A DNA stretch of 64,000 nucleotides. Source: Symbiodinium sp. CCMP2592 (Eukaryota; Sar; Dinophyceae; Suessiales; Symbiodiniaceae). This document shows positions 39,951 through 50,795 of this stretch, piece by piece (position 1 is the first letter of the stretch; each line of letters opens with the position of its first letter). The translations under genes and the position numbers were made by a program. The notes below the pieces were generated by a model. It saw only the letters and a program-made list of their open reading frames with translations. It did no database searches and was not told the origin of the DNA. The stretch is taken from NCBI GenBank assembly GCA_905221615.1, contig CAJNDT010001247.1, positions 689,827 through 753,826 on the forward strand, in the 5' to 3' direction.

Positions 39951-40041
39951 TTACCTGGAGCATCATGGGACATAGCTTTATATGTATAGCTAATGAAATT
40001 AATGATCACCCTGGTTACTCAGTCCCATGACCCTTTAAGTA
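39951..40041. mobile_element. Short F1 element inside an F5 remnant
   Basis: TTACCTGGAGCATCATGGGA ... GTCCCATGACCCTTTAAGTA. F5 sequence precedes it (CAGACCCCGGCGGGATCC, 39897) and resumes after it (GCTTTCTAGACCCTC), suggesting another nested insertion. Confidence 0.55.
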
Positions 40042-40058
40042 GGAAGCCTGCTTTCTAG

Positions 40059-40351
40059 ACCCTCAAACCCCTAAACCCCTAAACCCCCAAACCCTAAACC
40101 CTAAACCCCTAAACCCCCAAACCCTAAACCCTAAACCCCCAAACCCTAAACCCCTAAACCCTAAACCCTAAACCCCCAAACCCCTAAACCCCAAACCCCT
40201 AAACCCTAAACCCTAAACCCCTAAACCCCAAACCCTTAAACCCCCAAACCCCTAAACCCCCAAACCCTAAACCCCAAACCCCTAAACCCTAAACCCTTAA
40301 ACCCCTAAACCCCAAACCCCCAAACCCCTAAACCCCTAAACCCCAAACCCG
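40059..40351. repeat. Longest interstitial telomere-type array
   Basis: About 290 bp of CCCTAAA mixed with CCCCTAAA and CCCCAAA units. The heterogeneity in C number is greater than at 9296-9372, so it is old or was amplified from a variant template. The flanking DNA is F5/F1 MITE on one side and unique on the other. Confidence 0.9.
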
Positions 40352-40539
40352 GGGTCTGGGTAACGACGATGAAAATCTCAAAGAGTTCGACCCTCAGGGT
40401 CGGGATTCGCTTTGGGCAACCCGGAGACCCCAAACGAAACCTTGATTACTACTGCGGACCTGGGGTTCCTTTAAAGGGGTCTATAAGGGTACCTTAAGGG
40501 GGTTCCTTTAAGGGATCTATAGGGGGTTTAAGGTTTGGG

Positions 40540-40635
40540 GTTGATGATATAAATCCTGCATACCCATTATAAGGAATATACCATAGTTCCCATAGTTTAG
40601 AGTCCTTAGGGTCATGCAGGATTTTGTCCATCAAC
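40540..40635. mobile_element. F7 element
   Basis: GTTGATGATATAAATCCTGC ... GCAGGATTTTGTCCATCAAC. The inner arms are diverged on the right half. Confidence 0.7.
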
Positions 40636-40744
40636 AGTAGGTTGGCCCTTTAAAGCCTCTGAAAATGTTCGTAAATAGGGTCCTATCAAGCCCAATAAGG
40701 GGGAAATATAAAATGTCCCTCAACGAATGACTCGATTACATACC

Positions 40745-41032
40745 AAGGCTTTGAGCTTAGGATGATGGTAGGTAGAGTTCGAGCTTAGGATTATGGTAGG
40801 TAGGGTTTGAGCTTAGGATGATGGTAGGTAGGCTTTGAGCTTAGGACTATGGTAGGTAGGCTTTGAATCTAGGATTATGGTAGTTAGGGTTTGAGCCTAG
40901 GATGATGGTAGGTAGGGTTTGAGCTGAGGATTATAGTAGGTAGCGTTTGAGCTGAGGATTATAATAGGTAACATTTGAGCTTAGAATTATGGTAGGTAGG
41001 GTTCGAGCTTAGGATTTTGGTAGGGGTTGAGT
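40745..41032. repeat. 28-bp minisatellite, about 10 copies
   Basis: Unit GAGCTTAGGATGATGGTAGG plus TAGGGTTT, with copy-specific changes (ATGATGG/ATTATGG, GAGCTTA/GAGCTGA). Head-to-tail, one orientation. Confidence 0.9.
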
Positions 41033-41128
41033 TGAGGCCCAAAGAGTCCTAGGTACTGTTATGGGGGATACTTCCCCAAATCGAAATATTAGTTCATGAT
41101 ATGCAAACACTTCACTACACTCTACTAT

Positions 41129-41237
41129 CCCCAAGGGTCCAAAGGACCCAAAAATCAGGTACTCGGTTTTAGGATAGTAGTTATGCAGGTTAGGATTTTG
41201 GAGAGTATATGTTTATTGGGTACTTGGACCCTTGGGG
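41129..41237. mobile_element. MITE, family F9, 3-bp target duplication TAT
   Basis: CCCCAAGGGTCCAAAGGACC ... GGTACTTGGACCCTTGGGG, flanked by TAT at 41126-41128 and 41238-41240. Two further copies (46658, 62326) are flanked by CTA. Confidence 0.85.
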
Positions 41238-41432
41238 TATGTAGGTCCTTGGGGCCCTTTGGGAGGGTTTACGGTTTTAGTTCACTTGAAGGGTTTGATG
41301 AGGGTTACTCCAGTTATTCGCCACTACCTAGGGAGTATGATCAACCTGGAATAGTGACGAACTGATTAAGGAAGGGAGCTGTCAGTGTCTAATATGCGTT
41401 GAATAGCAAAGCTGCCTCCAGGTTGGTCTGTT

Positions 41433-41541
41433 CCCAGAGCCTCCAAAACCCCTTAATGAAGGAATATTCCTTAAATCATATTAGGGATCCTACTATAGTT
41501 TAAGGTATATTCCTTAATTAAGGGGTATTGGAGTCTCTGGG
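41433..41541. mobile_element. F11 element, 2-bp target duplication TT
   Basis: CCCAGAGcCTCCAAaACCCC ... GGGGTATTGGAGTCTCTGGG, flanked by TT on both sides. Confidence 0.8.
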
Positions 41542-41633
41542 TTCAAGGGTCCTCTTAAGCCCAATCCGGCAGTATATATCAAATGTCCCATAGGCCGACG
41601 CACGTTAATCACTCCAGGGGCCTTAAGGTAAAA

Positions 41634-41718
41634 GCCAGAAAGTTGGAATATGATCATCCTAACCCTTCTATGGTAAATTATAGTGTATCCTACCATGAAA
41701 CCATATTCCAACTTTCTG
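41634..41718. mobile_element. F17 element, 85-bp form
   Basis: CCAGAAAGTTGGAATATGAT ... CATATTCCAACTTTCTGG. Flanking similarity to the 2.17 kb copy extends beyond both arms. Confidence 0.75.
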
Positions 41719-41831
41719 GAGCTCCCTGTAATAATTAGAAGGGTTTTGGGGGATAATTATACTACAATGACATTAATAAGGAATGTCCAAAACCCTATTC
41801 TAATTAATTATTAAGGTCCCTAGATTACATA

Positions 41832-41940
41832 CCCAGAGACTCTAATACCTGTTAATTAAGGAATATACCTTAAACTATAGTAGGATCCCTAATATGATTT
41901 AAGGAATATTCCTTCATTAAGGGGTTTTGGAGGCTCTGGG
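41832..41940. mobile_element. F11 element, 2-bp target duplication TA
   Basis: Opposite orientation to the copy 290 bp upstream. Flanked by TA at 41830-41831 and 41941-41942. Confidence 0.8.
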
Positions 41941-41942
41941 TA

Positions 41943-43128
41943 AGGAGTTTCGAGGGCCTCTGGGAAGCACGACAAGAAGTGGGCGAGGCTTTTCTGCCTC
42001 ATGCATCCCATGGATCACGAAACTCGGAACGCTCCCAGAATCTGAGATTTAGGGTTTAGGGTTTAGGGGTTTAGGGTTTAGGGGAACAGACATAAGAGAG
42101 AATCGAAGCAGACCGCCACGCAAGAATAAGTTCCACAGGCAAGGTTTACGACCCCCTGTTAGCAAACTTCAATCCTAAACCGGGTCTTTAGATCATGGAG
42201 ATCCCATGACAAGAGAAAAAGAGGCCGGGGATTTGTTGGGAGGCTTTCTGTCGATCTGATGCGAGATAATACGACCTCAAACCCTAAACCCGTTGGATTT
42301 AAGATTGAAGATTCGGAGTTTTAGGGCTCAAGGGTGCCAACACTGGTAAGGTAAAATAACCTACAAAAATGGATCCAGCAATAGAATCCTTAATGACCGT
42401 CCGTCCTAAATCCTGTGTTCATCTTGGACTCCTTACAGTTAACGCGGCCGTGTTTAATCGCTATATTAATGACATGCTGACTGCAGCGAAGATTCACCTA
42501 CTAATATTGACATCTGAAACATTGAGAATGCTGATAATATAATGCTTCACTGTGCAACCCATGAATTAGGCGCCGAGCCCGTGAGAAGGGAGCAGTGAAA
42601 ATGAACCTCCCTGTCTCGGGAGATCTGCCCTACCTAACAATTCAAAGACCTCCTGAAACACGAACCTAACCAGGCGCTCTTATGGGCTCCTGACTGAGTG
42701 CAACGCATAGGGTGCCGGAGAACTTGCTGACAAATGGCTAAGGCTCGAATGCTCAAGTTAGGGTTTAGGGTCTAGGGTTTGACAAAGAGTCCATCTGAAG
42801 GTCTTCATTTTCAGTTTGACCGAGTGATGTGAGGGTCTGTACGGATCTACAAGGCTTCGTGGTCCGAGTGTTCAGCGCTCAAAATTCTTCAGAACGGAAG
42901 CCAACAACAAAAGGGAAACAAACAGGTGCACTACCAGGAGCGTCAGTTCTTCAAGAATAACTAGGGTCCAGGGTTTAGGATTCAATAACAAGGTCCAAAG
43001 AAGTTCAAAGTCTTCAATGCTAATACAGGCATTTTAAGTTCTGCCACTGGCTGATTAAGTTTGAGCAGCTAGCCGCCTGACTCATAATTACATACAGCCC
43101 ACGACCCCATTCTCGAAGAAATATATAC
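41943..43128. other. Mostly unassigned; possible short exon at 41.95-42.04 kb
   Basis: 41955-42040 is open on both strands (plus: KHDKKWARLFCLMHP; minus: VPSFVIHGMHEAEKPRPLLV), so coding is possible but the strand is undecidable. A TTTAGGG tract lies at 42045-42085. No repeat family is found in 42.1-43.1 kb. Confidence 0.3.
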
Positions 43129-43238
43129 TAGGATACCCAGTAACCTAAGATTAAAAAGGCCTCTCTTTTTGGTATTGGGTAACTTTATAAGGAACCTAGA
43201 CTACAAAAAGGGAATAAGGGTACTACTCGGCATCCTAG
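43129..43238. mobile_element. MITE-like, family F12, 5-bp target duplication TATAC
   Basis: TAGGATACCCAGTAACC ... GGCATCCTAG, flanked by tatac at 43124-43128 and 43239-43243. Confidence 0.8.
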
Positions 43239-43338
43239 TATACCTTGGCCCGAGTAGATGACTCCTTCCCTGCTAAGAAAGCCCTGCCGGCCCCGCAGCA
43301 CTCAGGACCCACAAGCCCTGACACTGACTGGACACCAC

Positions 43339-43557
43339 TCATGTGGCAGGCATTCTGGCCCATGTATCGATTGCATTGCCGACATGCTCGGAGATTTTAG
43401 GCATACTTTTGGCTTCTGCTTTCCAGGCTTTAACATTTGTTGCTAAAGGCCCACTGGCTTTGTGCACAAGTCTTAGGCAACATTTAGATTCCGAAGTTGT
43501 CCGTTCTTCGCACGAAGACTTTGAAGCAACACCGCGATAGCGATGTTTGTAGTGCAT
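43339..43557. CDS. Possible exon, strand uncertain
   Basis: Both strands are open for over 60 codons. The plus strand follows a good acceptor (CATGTGGCAG) and reads ILAHVSIALPTCSEILGILL. The minus strand reads LATNVKAWKAEAKSMPKISE. One is probably real, and I cannot choose without codon-usage statistics. No family recognised. Confidence 0.25.
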
Positions 43558-44247
43558 GGTAAAGATTGGACTCTAGCCTGAGGGCACAATTCCACATAAA
43601 AAAAGCCTGTAAAGACCCACACCTATGGCGAGCCCCGCGATTGGTGCTGGAATTCCCAGAAGTCTAGGATGATTGTCCCAACTGTCTGGCTACTTCTTCA
43701 GACTCGTTGTAAATCTCCTCAAGCCGTGAGTTGCTGACTGCTACGCGGGCTTGGTTTAAGCTTTAGCGGCTTAAGGTTTACAGGTTTAGCGGTTTAAGAG
43801 TTTAGGGGCTTTCGGGCCTTAATAAGAGTACGGCTTCGGTGGTTTATGTCTTCTTTCAACAGACCCTGACGGAATAGTATGAGGGAAGTTCTCTAAATTA
43901 GGGTCCCTTTTTAAGTCGAGAACTACCCATGATGAACTGCTACGGCCTGTTTTAGGTTTAATTTAAGGAAGGTTTATGCTTTCAATTTGGTGTGTACGGG
44001 TGTAGGCCGGACATGTATGCAATCTGCAACTCCCGATGGGTCCTAAGCACCGACATAGTTGAAAGTAGAGCTTCGATACTGTGAGTTTCTTTTATATCTT
44101 GGGTAAACAGCTATGTGCTTAGGACCCTTTGGGAACTTGAAAAGAGGCAAAAGCCCGGCAATCGCCTTGTTGGCGGCCTGGGCCTAGCAACAGAAGCGGC
44201 CGTCCGACTTCATATAGAAGCCTTTTAACGACTTGAATAGGGTTAGG

Positions 44248-44358
44248 TTAGGTACGGCCCCCACTCAGTAATACTTGAATAATATTCATAATGTGGATAT
44301 ATTAGGACCTTAATAATAGCCCTGTTATAGACTCTTACTGTAAGGGGGCCGTACCTAA
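44248..44358. mobile_element. MITE-like palindrome, family F13
   Basis: TTAGGTACGGCCCCCACTCA ... TAAGGGGGCCGTACCTAA. A second copy with shortened left arm is at 62098-62194. Confidence 0.7.
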
Positions 44359-44752
44359 GCTTTAGGGTTTAGGGTTTAGTATGGGATTTGTGTAATTCTC
44401 TAAATTAGGGGGGGTGCGTCTTATGCTTCCTGTGCCGTACAGGGTGGTCTAAAGGCCTATTATCAGAAAACTAGACGGTGGTGTTTGGCTATCGCATCGC
44501 CGCATAAGGGACGCTGGGTAATGGTGTTGGTACTTATGCAGGCTATGCTATCCCCAAACGCCGCAAGCCCAATGCCAAGAACCTTGAAGCCGTGCACCAA
44601 AATCCTTAAACAGGTCAACCCTGAACCCCCGAAACCCTAAACCCTAAACCCTCCCTAAACCCTAAACCTTACATTATCAAAAACCCGGCGGAGTCTCCAA
44701 AGCCCCAAACCTAAACCAATGAAGCCCCCAAGCCCTTAAAGCCTCTACTGCA

Positions 44753-44876
44753 GGGGCCTAAGTAACTTACCAATACTATGTTGGGGGGCTCCTTGTTCTG
44801 ACTATAGTATAATGGGCCCACCTATTCTGATTAGTAAGGCCCCTATACTATATCAGATGCCCCCTCTGCTGCAATC
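44753..44876. mobile_element. Single-copy palindrome (MITE-like)
   Basis: TGCAGGGGCCTAAGTAA ... ATACTATATCAGATGCCCCC, with inner AGTATAATGGGCCC symmetry. Imperfect; one copy only. Confidence 0.4.
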
Positions 44877-44988
44877 CGTTGAGTTCGTCCTTGCGGCTCA
44901 GACCGAGACGATCTCCTCCAACGCGCTTGGGCCGCTTGGGTGGTTGAGGGTCTGCCTTTAGAAGGGTTTTCGGTGGGGGTGGGGTCGG

Positions 44989-45121
44989 GTACTTGGAGGA
45001 TCGCGGGACTTAGTAAGTAGTTATCTTAGAGACTTATAAGTACCATAACCCCGATTGGGGTCCCTTTTAAGGCACTTATAAGCCTACTTATGACCTACTT
45101 ACTAAGTCTCCCGACCCTTTA
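44989..45121. mobile_element. F1 element (GGATCGCGGGAC subtype)
   Basis: TACTTGGAGGATCGCGGGAC ... AGTCTCCCGACCCTTTAAG. A half copy (ACTAAGTCCCCCGACCCCCC) follows at 45205-45235. Confidence 0.7.
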
Positions 45122-45560
45122 AGACCCCTTAAGGGAACCCTCAAGTGTATGCACTGAAGCCTAAATTTCAAGAACACCCACCCTTAAAGGACCCCCTTAT
45201 GATTACCTACGTACTAAGTCCCCCGACCCCCCAAGTAAGGTTTAGCGTTTCGGGCTTATCGGTCTTAGGAGCTAGGGTTTAGGGTTTAGGTGGTGTGGGG
45301 TAGGGTTTGAAAGGATATTCTGGGCTCCTAAGGTCCTAGAGTGGTTCTTTTCTAAGTAGATTGTCCGGGCTTCTGCGGGAATTTGCTCATATGGGGTAAG
45401 GGTTCTACCTGGAGAGGATTCAGGATTTCAATTCGAAGCCCTCTCCGGGTGGGGGATGGCAATACTTCATCAGGGTACCTTCCGACCGTTTAGGGTTCTT
45501 CGGGGTTCCACCCTCCTAAACCCGAAACCCCAATGTTCTAAACCCGAACCCACTCTGGGT

Positions 45561-45687
45561 GTACTTAAAGGATCATGGGACTTAGTAACTAGGGTTATAA
45601 TCAAGGTAACTATACTTAGAGTTACTTATGACCCCAATTAAGGTACTTATAACCTTACTTACTAAGTCCCATGATCCTCCAAGTAGG
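45561..45687. mobile_element. F1 element, well conserved
   Basis: TACTTAAAGGATCATGGGAC ... GTCCCATGATCCTCCAAGTA, 127 bp, nearly perfect hairpin. Confidence 0.8.
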
Positions 45688-46161
45688 GCTGTCCTGGCGT
45701 ATGTTCTTGGAGCGCAACGCAGGCGGTGGCCTGTCCAAGAGGCATGGAAGCGGCACCTTTACCATATTTGCTGATCTTCATCATTACTAAGTTGAAGGGG
45801 CTATGCAACGGTGTCTATAACTAAGGCTTCTATAATCGGTTTAATTATACAAATATGTGATGAAGTTACTGTCGTACCTACCTGGTAGACCGTAAGATCT
45901 CAAAATTCAGCGTGCCTTTTCTGGCTACCTGTGTGTGTGTGTGTGTGTCACCTGCACCATTTGAGGATTGTCAGTCTGACAGGCGTCTTGCAATTGAGGG
46001 TTTAAGTCTAGGGACTTGATGGCAGACCCTTGATGGTGGGAATCGCGCTTCGGGGTATATTATCGGGGCCTTATTTAACAAATAGAATAGGGTTCTTAAA
46101 ATGGTACTGGTACGTACTTAGGCTCCTATGGCACCATGGCATTTCGCATTAACCAGTGCTG

Positions 46162-46283
46162 CTTGGAGGATCATGGGACTTAGTAAGTAGGGTTATACGT
46201 ACCTTAATTGGTGTTATACGTAACTATAAGTATAGTTACCTTGATTAAAACCCTAGTTACTAAGTCCCATGATCCTTTAAGAA
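46162..46283. mobile_element. F1 element between 41-bp direct repeats
   Basis: CTTGGAGGATCATGGGACTT ... CCCATGATCCTTTAAG. The 41 bp on the left (46121-46161) recur on the right (46284-46324) with two mismatches, far longer than any target duplication seen for other families. Confidence 0.8.
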
Positions 46284-46657
46284 GGCCCCTATAGCACCAT
46301 GGCATTTCGCATTAACCAGTGCTGTTCCTGCTCATTCTTCAGACTCCCGACCTCGAGACTCGCCCACCCTCCCGTTCCTATAAACGGCTCTGTAAGGGTT
46401 CTAGAAGAATTCCTTTAAAGGAATCTATAAGGGGTTTACGGGTTTGGGGGTTCGGGAGTTTACAGGGTTTTCGGTTCAGGTTTTAAGGTTTTCGGTTCAG
46501 GGTTTAGGGTTCAGGGTGTTCCACATATGAGAGTATAATTCCTAAGAGCACTAATGGATGGGGGGTGCAAAATGCATAGAATTGGACCCTTAGTGTCAAT
46601 TCTTCCACGGACGCAAAACCCTAAACCCAAGCCCTAAACACTCTGACTATAGCCCTA

Positions 46658-46766
46658 CCCTAAGGGTCCAAAGGACCCAATAATCAGGTACTCTGCTTTA
46701 GGATAGTAGCTATGTAGGTTAGGATTTTGGAGAGTGTATGATTATTGGGTACCTGGACCCTTGGGG
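46658..46766. mobile_element. F9 element, 3-bp target duplication CTA
   Basis: CCCTAAGGGTCCAAAGGACC ... GGACCCTTGGGG, flanked by CTA on both sides. Confidence 0.8.
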
Positions 46767-47006
46767 CTAGAGCCTGAACCCTTAGAGCACTAAGTATTCA
46801 AACGCTTGGGTACTCGCGCATCGCTGGATCGTTCTGGCGATGCCTCTTTTCCAACTCGCGGTATGATGCTCCTATTGTTGAGGGCTTATGGTTGAGGGTT
46901 TGGGGTTTAGGAAATCTGGATCCCCTTTCGCCCCCTGTCGTAGCATAGGTTGCCATATCAGAGGTTCTGCATAGTTCCGCTTTCTAGATCCTCCCGGCGG
47001 TCTGAG

Positions 47007-48347
47007 TATTCAGGACTACCGTCGGCTAGGGGCTAGGGTTCTTGGATTGGGTTGTTAATGATAGGGAACACACCTCCAAACCCTATGGGCAGTTCTCTAA
47101 ATTACCCGCAGGCTCATACCCCCCCCCCCGTTTTTAGGGTATCTACTTTTCTATACTAGGTATTAAAGCCAAATAGTGCTTGGATTCCCTATACATTACT
47201 CTTAAGGATTGAGGCTATGGGGTTTCCAACTTTTGGGCTTCTATTTTCAGCCTCTAGGTAGGGCCCTTTTCGGCAATGTTTTCCTGCCTCCGCTCGTTGC
47301 GTTGGCGGCTGCCGCTGCGGCGGGAAACGCGCTTTGGAATTGGGACCTGTGCAGAGGGGAAATTCAGGGATTCAGTTTTTGGGCTTTAGGATTTAGGGTT
47401 TTATACGGTTTAGGGTTTTATATGGCTTAGGGGTTGAGGGTTTGTTTATGTAATTATTCAGCATCTTCCGGAAAGGTGTCTGGACGAAGTGCTCTTGTTG
47501 GTCTCCGGGGACTCCCGCAGAGACCAAGAAAACATAAGCTCCTCTCTTTATGGAAGTAAGCCAGACATTTAGGGATATCTCACCCAAACCCCCTCACAGA
47601 TAACAACATGCCTGAAACACCCTCAAACGGTTCGTCTGCTTCACCGATTAAACAGGATCACATGAACCACCTGCGACGCATTACACATCAAGCTTGAACG
47701 CGTGTTCCTAGAAAACCAGCGTCTGAATACGGTTTAGGGTTTAGGGTTCAGGGCTTAGGGTTTAGGGTAAAGTCACACATCGCCAGGTCCCGAGCAAAAA
47801 CCGACCTGTGGCTAATCCGACTCGGCTTCGCTCTAACAGCTCACAACAACCGAGCCCTCTTAAAGGATCTAAAACATGGAACCTCTAAAACAAGATCTAT
47901 CTTAAACGATATTCTGCTATCTACCCGGCCCGGAAGCCCCCTCGCCCTCAACGCAAGACCGTCGACTCCACAACCTTAAAGCAGCTGCAACACTGCCGTC
48001 CCGAGCCCCCCCCAAGTTAACATACAGGCTGAATACATCTGAATAGGTGGAAGGGTGGGGAAGTAAAGGAGATTACTTACAATCACAGAGGGGCCAGACA
48101 GGGATATCGCTACTAATTAGTCCGACCCCGCAGTAACCCCTGCGCGCCTTAAAGGTGAGAAGAAGTCGCATGTCACCTCCCCTGCAAGCGCAATATTGCA
48201 AGCTATGGTGGGAGAAATGAGTTGCTAAACCCTCACGGTGGTCTGGGTAGTCAGGTTTCAAGAATTCGCTTCATCCTTTCCTAACTGGCAGAAACGACAC
48301 GACAAATATAAATGCATGGAGTTCAGTCACAGGTGTCCCGTGACATA
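47007..48347. other. Unassigned stretch
   Basis: A C10 run at 47110, isolated TTTAGGG motifs (47395-47440, 47732-47768), and a GC-rich 60-bp patch at 47280-47345 that might be an exon (no clear borders). Nothing else recognised. Confidence 0.35.
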
Positions 48348-48456
48348 CCCAAAGGGTCCTATGTACCGATATAGTAGAATGTAGGGTTTCCATATTAGGA
48401 ATTACTATTGTGACTTAGGGAAGTATTCCCCATAACAGTACATAGGACCCTTTGGG
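48348..48456. mobile_element. F18 element, 3-bp target duplication ATA
   Basis: CCCAAAGGGTCCTATGTACC ... GTACATAGGACCCTTTGGG, flanked by ATA on both sides. This is the uninterrupted reference for the copy at 1008-1199. Confidence 0.8.
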
Positions 48457-48649
48457 ATATGAGTCAAAAGAGAGCTTCAGGAAAGAAAGGGGTTCCACGC
48501 AGATGGTAAAGCCCACCATCAGGATCCTGACTCGAAAGACCCGCACTTGCAATTGGTAAAGCCGAGCCTAGGCTTCTTCCGCCCATCTGTGTATTCTGGC
48601 ATCGACTGTCTGTCTGATGATGTAAGGCTTGCAAGGTTTTACTGAACTT

Positions 48650-48737
48650 AGAACCCTAGCAAAAAGTATAATTTTAGCTGTTTCTTAGGGATTATAATAA
48701 CCAAAACTTAAAAAGTATTTCTAAGTACCCCTAAGGC
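48650..48737. repeat. F15 repeat
   Basis: GAACCCTAGCAAAAAGTATA ... TTTCTAAGTACCCCTAAGG. Confidence 0.65.
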
Positions 48738-48799
48738 CTTAGGATCCAGGAGTTTAGAGTCAGAGTGGGCTTGGAAAGAGTCTGCATCCCCTTTCACAT

Positions 48800-48930
48800 C
48801 ACCGAAACTCCCCCCCACACCCCCCCCCCCCCAAACCCACCCCTCAAATACCTCCAAAAACCTCAAACCCAAACTCAAACAAAAACACACACACACACAC
48901 ATACACACACACGCACACACACACGCGCAC
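48800..48930. repeat. C-rich tract and (CA)n microsatellite
   Basis: CCCCCCACACCCCCCCCCCCCC followed by CAAACTC repeats and about 50 bp of CA with CG interruptions. Confidence 0.85.
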
Positions 48931-49584
48931 AAGAAAATAAATCCGAAAATTATGACAACAGGGTAGCATGACTAGAAACTCCGACCCTTGTAATAACTGG
49001 CCTGATGCGGAGGACCTCCACATTGGCCCAAATCCTGAGGATGATCGAATGATGATATTGATAGAGACCCGTAAACAATAATCATTAAGTTCATTTTAGT
49101 CGTATCCTACAGGGATAGGTTTCAAAAGTCTGCGTTTCTCTGCTGCGCAGGTCCCTAAGCTCATGGTGTAGGGTCGAGGATATGAGGCTTACGATGCCGT
49201 GCATCTATGGTTCACGTTTTAGCGTTTCGGACATCTCCACTCCCTTTCGAGATAAGCATGAACAAAAACGCATAACATAGGGGCTATTAGGCTATAAGTA
49301 TAAGCAGGAACTGCCCAAATCGTACAGGTAATTATTCAAGCCCTTGTAGTAGCAGAAGGGACTGTCCTGGGGCCTGCGTTTTTGTAGAATAGCTATTTAT
49401 GTAACCACAGGGTCGCAGTACCCAAATAACAGGGGTACTGGGACACTTAAGGATATATTCTCGGTGAACCACTGCGAAGGAAGCCACAGCAGAGAAACAA
49501 GGTTTAGGGTTTAGTGCTTAGGGTTGGCATAATGGCATAGCTAGCATATCCCAGTGACCGATTGCCAGTTCGGGGTGTTTACTG

Positions 49585-49779
49585 ATATTTGCAGGACATA
49601 GTCCCAAGGATTTTCCATGCCCGAACAAGGTTTGCCTTCCCGTTCACGGTCATTGGCAATGACCGCCTCCGCTCCAGCTCCGATGCTTTGTACGTCAGAC
49701 CAGGTCTTGAACATGAGGTGCCGTGCCCCCTGCCTGGCACATCCGACAGAGTGTCCAAAGCATCCCTCGGCCGACCATG
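49585..49779 (-). CDS. Candidate exon bordered by an F1 MITE
   Basis: About 64 codons are open on both strands. Minus reading: GARHLMFKTWSDVQSIGAGA then MENPWDYVLQIS, ending at a GT donor (ATATCA|GTAAAC) and starting right after the F1 element's CTTTAAG end. Plus reading: VPRIFHARTRFAFPFTVIGN, after the acceptor GATATTTGCAG. I favour minus because other exons in the window are on that strand. No family recognised. Confidence 0.4.
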
Positions 49780-49901
49780 CTTAAAGGGTCATGGGACTTA
49801 GTAACTAGGGTTCTAATTAGGGTAACCATACTTATAAGTACTTAAAACCCCAATTAGGGTACGGATAACCTTACTTACTAAGTCCCATGATCCTCCAAGT
49901 A
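49780..49901. mobile_element. F1 element flush with an exon candidate
   Basis: GCTTAAAGGGTCATGGGACT ... GTCCCATGATCCTCCAAGTA. The coding-like sequence ends exactly at the left arm. A half copy lies at 49963-49992. Confidence 0.8.
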
Positions 49902-50209
49902 GACCCTAAACCCTAAACCTCTACAGAGCCCTATTTAAGGATCCCTTTAAGGAACCCCTGAAGTTACTAAGTCTCATGATCCTCCAAGTGTGGGGTCCTG
50001 ATGTTCCTCCTGAAATTGTCGGGAGAGAAGGGCCTTCTCCGATCTTTCTTTCCCGTGCCGCATGTCGCGTAAAATACCGTAGATATGGGAGTTTCCGAAA
50101 ACTACCATAGTATAGTACCCTAAATAGTAGGATCGTTATTATGGAGCAATGACTATTCTACACTCACCAAACCGCCAAAACAAGCCCTACTTCCAAGTAC
50201 CCATGTAAT

Positions 50210-50325
50210 ATAGGGGCCTTAATATTTAGAAAAGGGCTCTGGGGCGCATTATTGTACTTTATAATGACAATAAGTAACCCCAAAACAGTACTGGTAATTG
50301 TTTCAGCCCATATAGTACCTTGAAG
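50210..50325. mobile_element. F14 repeat
   Basis: TAGGGGCCTTAATATTTAGA ... CAGCCCATATAGTACCTTG, collinear with the 8.1 and 8.4 kb copies. Confidence 0.55.
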
Positions 50326-50572
50326 TAAGAACCCAGCTATCCTCAGCGGACCTCATGCGGGCCACGCAACCGGTTCCTCTTGAAGCCCTCAACTGCCATA
50401 AGCCTCCCTTAAGGTCCACCGTAATCCACAAAATCCTACTTGTTGTAGGGACCCTGCTTGGTTTTGTAATAAGAACCGGCACCAAAAAAAACAGGATATG
50501 GCAGCTGATTGTCGTCGAAAACCCTACAAGAGCTTCATACAAAAAAACATGTAGGGCCCTGAGACCTAAACT

Positions 50573-50662
50573 TACCTTGGGTTAGTAGGGAATGGAAGAA
50601 TGGTAGTAATAGTAATTATAATTGTATCCCATTCCTCCATTCCCTACTAACCAAAGCTAAGC
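50573..50662. mobile_element. F16 element
   Basis: GTTAGTAGGGAATGGAAGAA ... TTCCTCCATTCCCTACTAAC. Centre is opposite in orientation to the 12.7 kb copy. Confidence 0.7.
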
Positions 50663-50726
50663 AAACCCCATGGTCCTCACGCCTCACACCTAAGCATCGA
50701 AACATCGAACCTTCTAGGACCCTAAT

Positions 50727-50795
50727 CGGTTTAGAGTTTAGGGTTTAGAGTTTAGGGTTTACGGTTTAGGGTTTGGATTTTAGGGTTTAGAGCTT
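50727..50795. repeat. TTTAGGG-type array
   Basis: GTTTAGGGTTTAGAG-like units, about nine, with substitutions. Confidence 0.8.

Noticed and set aside
40059..40351. True chromosome end
   Set aside because: Telomere-type repeat is present but unique and MITE sequence continues on both sides, and the units are heterogeneous, so it is interstitial.
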